Shown here: positions 6,687 through 7,925 of the stretch, piece by piece
Numbering within the stretch: the stretch's first letter is position 1
Layout of the letters: each line of letters opens with the position of its first letter
Assembly: GCA_002369295.1 (NCBI GenBank)
Contig: DFDR01000078.1
Coordinates: 1,384 to 9,308, forward strand
DNA from: Desulfovibrionaceae bacterium UBA3823
GTDB lineage: Bacteria; Desulfobacterota; Desulfovibrionia; Desulfovibrionales; Desulfovibrionaceae
Direction of reading: 5' to 3'
Length of the DNA stretch: 7,925 nt
Position numbers and translations under genes: made by a program
The notes under the pieces: model-generated
Databases searched by the model: none
What the model was told of the DNA's origin: nothing
What the model saw: only the letters and a program-made list of their open reading frames with translations

Positions 6687-7286
6687 CTAGCGCTGGCGCA
6701 GGAAAAAGTTGAGGATGTCGGTGCGCGAGACGATGCCGATGAGATGCCCGTCCTCGGTGACGGGCAGACGGTTGACGCCCTTCGCCTGCATGAGTTCGAG
6801 CATCTGGCCGAGCGATGCGTGCACGTCGACGCTGAACATGCCCTTTGTCATGACGGCGCTTGCCGGCTGGCCGAAGACATCGTCCGGCACGCCGGCGCCA
6901 AGCAGGGCGTCGAGCAGAGCCATGGGGGAGAGCCTCCCCAGACAGCCGGCGGCTCTGGCCACGTCGCGTTCGGAGAGCAGGCCCACGGGGCGCCCCTCCC
7001 CGTCGAGCACGGGCGCGCCGGAGACGCCTTTTGCCCCCATGAGGGCAACGGCCTCGCGCAGGGGCATGTCTTCAGGGATGGTGACAACAGGTGCCGACAT
7101 CATGTCGCCTGCAGTCACCTCGTCGAGCAGCTTCTGCCTGGCAATGGTCCAGGCGTCCTCGTAGATGGCGCGGAAGTCCGCAGGGGTGATGTCGACGTAG
7201 GCGCCGAGGCGCTCCATGGCCTTGTAGACGTCGGCCTCCGAAAGCGCCGGGCGGGCATGGGGATTGAGCTTGAGCGTTCTGTCCAT
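6687..7286 (-). CDS. Twin CBS-domain protein, likely regulatory partner of the HPP protein
   Basis: A 199-aa soluble protein. A helical N-terminal region (about 1-56) is followed by CBS domain 1 (about 57-112: MMSAPVVTIPEDMPLREAV ending GLLSERDV) and CBS domain 2 (about 142-197: VMTKGMFSVDVHASLG ending GIVSRTDILNF). Tandem CBS pairs form a Bateman module that usually binds adenine nucleotides such as AMP, ATP or S-adenosylmethionine and often gates an attached transporter or enzyme. No catalytic domain is present, so I infer it senses a nucleotide and acts on the HPP protein next door. Start ATG 7286 has AAGGAGG 5 bases upstream and is preferred over the in-frame ATG 20 codons earlier. Stop is TAG. 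It is first in the minus-strand pair. Ligand and target are inference. Confidence 0.92.
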   Translation of the reverse strand: MDRTLKLNPHARPALSEADVYKAMERLGAYVDITPADFRAIYEDAWTIARQKLLDEVTAGDMMSAPVVTIPEDMPLREAVALMGAKGVSGAPVLDGEGRPVGLLSERDVARAAGCLGRLSPMALLDALLGAGVPDDVFGQPASAVMTKGMFSVDVHASLGQMLELMQAKGVNRLPVTEDGHLIGIVSRTDILNFFLRQR

Positions 7287-7304
7287 GGCTTCCTCCTTGC
7301 GTCC

Positions 7305-7310
7305 ATCATG
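7305..7310 (-). promoter_or_regulatory. Possible -10 element for the CBS gene
   Basis: CATGAT on the minus strand matches four of six bases of TATAAT. A start about 7 bases downstream (near 7298) would place the palindrome centred at 7339.5 at -41.5, the class II activator position that replaces a -35 element. I see no good -35 here. The leader would be very short and start at the ribosome-binding site, which counts against it. Confidence 0.2.
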
Positions 7311-7331
7311 CCCCAGAAGGCCAAAGCGCGC

Positions 7332-7347
7332 CGTGAGCGCCGTCACA
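7332..7347. promoter_or_regulatory. CRP/FNR-type palindrome upstream of the CBS gene
   Basis: On the minus strand TGTGA-CGGCGC-TCACG matches TGTGA-N6-TCACA at nine of ten fixed positions. It is centred about 53 bases before the CBS start. With the related site before the HPP gene it suggests one CRP/FNR-family regulator acting on both genes. Confidence 0.55.
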
Positions 7348-7413
7348 GGAAGCCCGGCATGCCGTGCCTGCCCTTCCGCCCCTGCGAAGGAGGAGGCGCC
7401 CAGCGCTCCTCAG

Positions 7414-7441
7414 TACGCACCTTCATGTGCGCGCCTTCATG
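7414..7441. repeat. Two adjacent 14-bp direct repeats
   Basis: TACGCACCTTCATG (7414-7427) is followed directly by TGCGCGCCTTCATG (7428-7441), matching at 12 of 14 positions. They lie about 140 bases upstream of the CBS start in otherwise featureless sequence. Direct half-sites about one and a third helical turns apart could be an operator, or the tail of an old slippage event. No function can be assigned. Confidence 0.35.
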
Positions 7442-7559
7442 CTTCAGGAGCAGAACACGCTCGCCGCCGTCCCTGACGGGTGAAACGCTCCACAGTGGCT
7501 GCACATGAACCCGACCGCCTGGCAGTCCCCCTGTTGCGGCTCTGGAAAAGGACTCTGTG

Positions 7560-7925
7560 CTACCTCCCTAGTCTTTGCAATAATTTTTGCGCATCTGAGC
7601 ATCCATTATCCGCTGACTTTTAAAGCCAATACATTGATTTTTCTTCATCTTTTGCTGTTTCTTTGCCTGCATAACACAATAATGACAGCTTATATTGAGC
7701 ATAGCTATGACCTTGCTCAGTAGCTCTCTTATACCAATAGAAAGATTTTTCTACGTCTTTAGACGTTCATTGCCCAAGAACATAACAATCACCTAAAAAT
7801 ACTTGCCCTTGAGCATTTCCTTGCTCTACAGATTTTTGAAACCAATAAAAACTTTTTTCTTGATCTTTTTGCGTTCCAAGTCCAAATCTATAACAGATTT
7901 CTAAACCATATTGCCCATATGCACA
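7560..7925 (-). pseudogene. Sel1-repeat protein, C-terminal end, with two in-frame stops (runs off window)
   Basis: Reading the minus strand from 7925 gives about three Sel1-like repeats of 36-37 residues, each with the pattern G...Y..G....KD.EKS.YW..K...QG.A. Examples are DQEKSFYWFQKSVEQGNAQG, DVEKSFYWYKRATEQGHSYA and DEEKSMYWL. The tail AQKLLQRLGR ends at TAG (7560-7562). The frame is broken by TGA (7767-7769), where most repeats have Gly or another residue, and by TAA (7620-7622) inside the third repeat, just after YWL. Both are explained by single base changes and the frame is never lost. Sel1 repeats are helical TPR-like scaffolds for protein binding. The start lies outside the window. 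DNA here is AT-rich, unlike every other gene in the window, suggesting transfer. A short product ending at the TGA remains possible. Confidence 0.8.

Noticed and set aside
7505..7723. 72-codon plus-strand frame resembling a small hydrophobic protein
   Set aside because: It is antisense to the Sel1 repeats, crosses the composition boundary, and its hydrophobic stretch is explained as the complement of AT-rich Sel1 codons.

Overview
The window is GC-rich (strongly G/C at third codon positions) except for about the last 370 bases, which are AT-rich. Gene density, clear Shine-Dalgarno sites, exported proteins with type I signal peptides and CRP/FNR-type palindromes fit a high-GC Gram-negative proteobacterium. 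A Desulfovibrionaceae-like host would fit, but nothing here proves the taxon.

Layout, left to right: (1) 6-1289, minus strand, an SLC1/DAACS-family sodium-coupled symporter whose TM8 specificity position is Glu, as in the Ser/Thr transporter SstT. (2) A 181-bp divergent intergenic region with a weak sigma-54-like match. (3) 1471-3453 and 3480-5510, plus strand, two tandem paralogous DUF2207 (YciQ-like) membrane proteins, 26 bp apart and surely one operon. Both end in a Gly-rich tail whose last residue is Cys. (4) 5511-6040, a 530-bp stretch with no intact gene. It holds what I read as a decayed P-loop GTPase: G1-like and G3-like motifs in different frames, joined by apparent one-base frameshifts. 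A 10-bp perfect inverted repeat lies near its end. (5) 6041-6583 and 6687-7286, minus strand, an HPP-family membrane protein and, upstream of it, a soluble twin-CBS-domain protein. The two look like the separated halves of the fused HPP-CBS membrane proteins known elsewhere. Each gene is preceded by a GTGA-N6-TCAC palindrome of the CRP/FNR type. (6) 7560-7925, minus strand, the C-terminal end of a Sel1-repeat protein gene interrupted by two in-frame stops, in AT-rich DNA unlike the rest.

Functionally the window is a transport and envelope neighbourhood: amino-acid uptake, two envelope proteins of unknown role, and an HPP transporter with a probable nucleotide-sensing CBS partner under likely shared control. 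Two pseudogenes (GTPase and Sel1) show that gene gain and loss have occurred on both sides of the HPP/CBS pair. I found no RNA genes, CRISPR arrays or insertion sequences.
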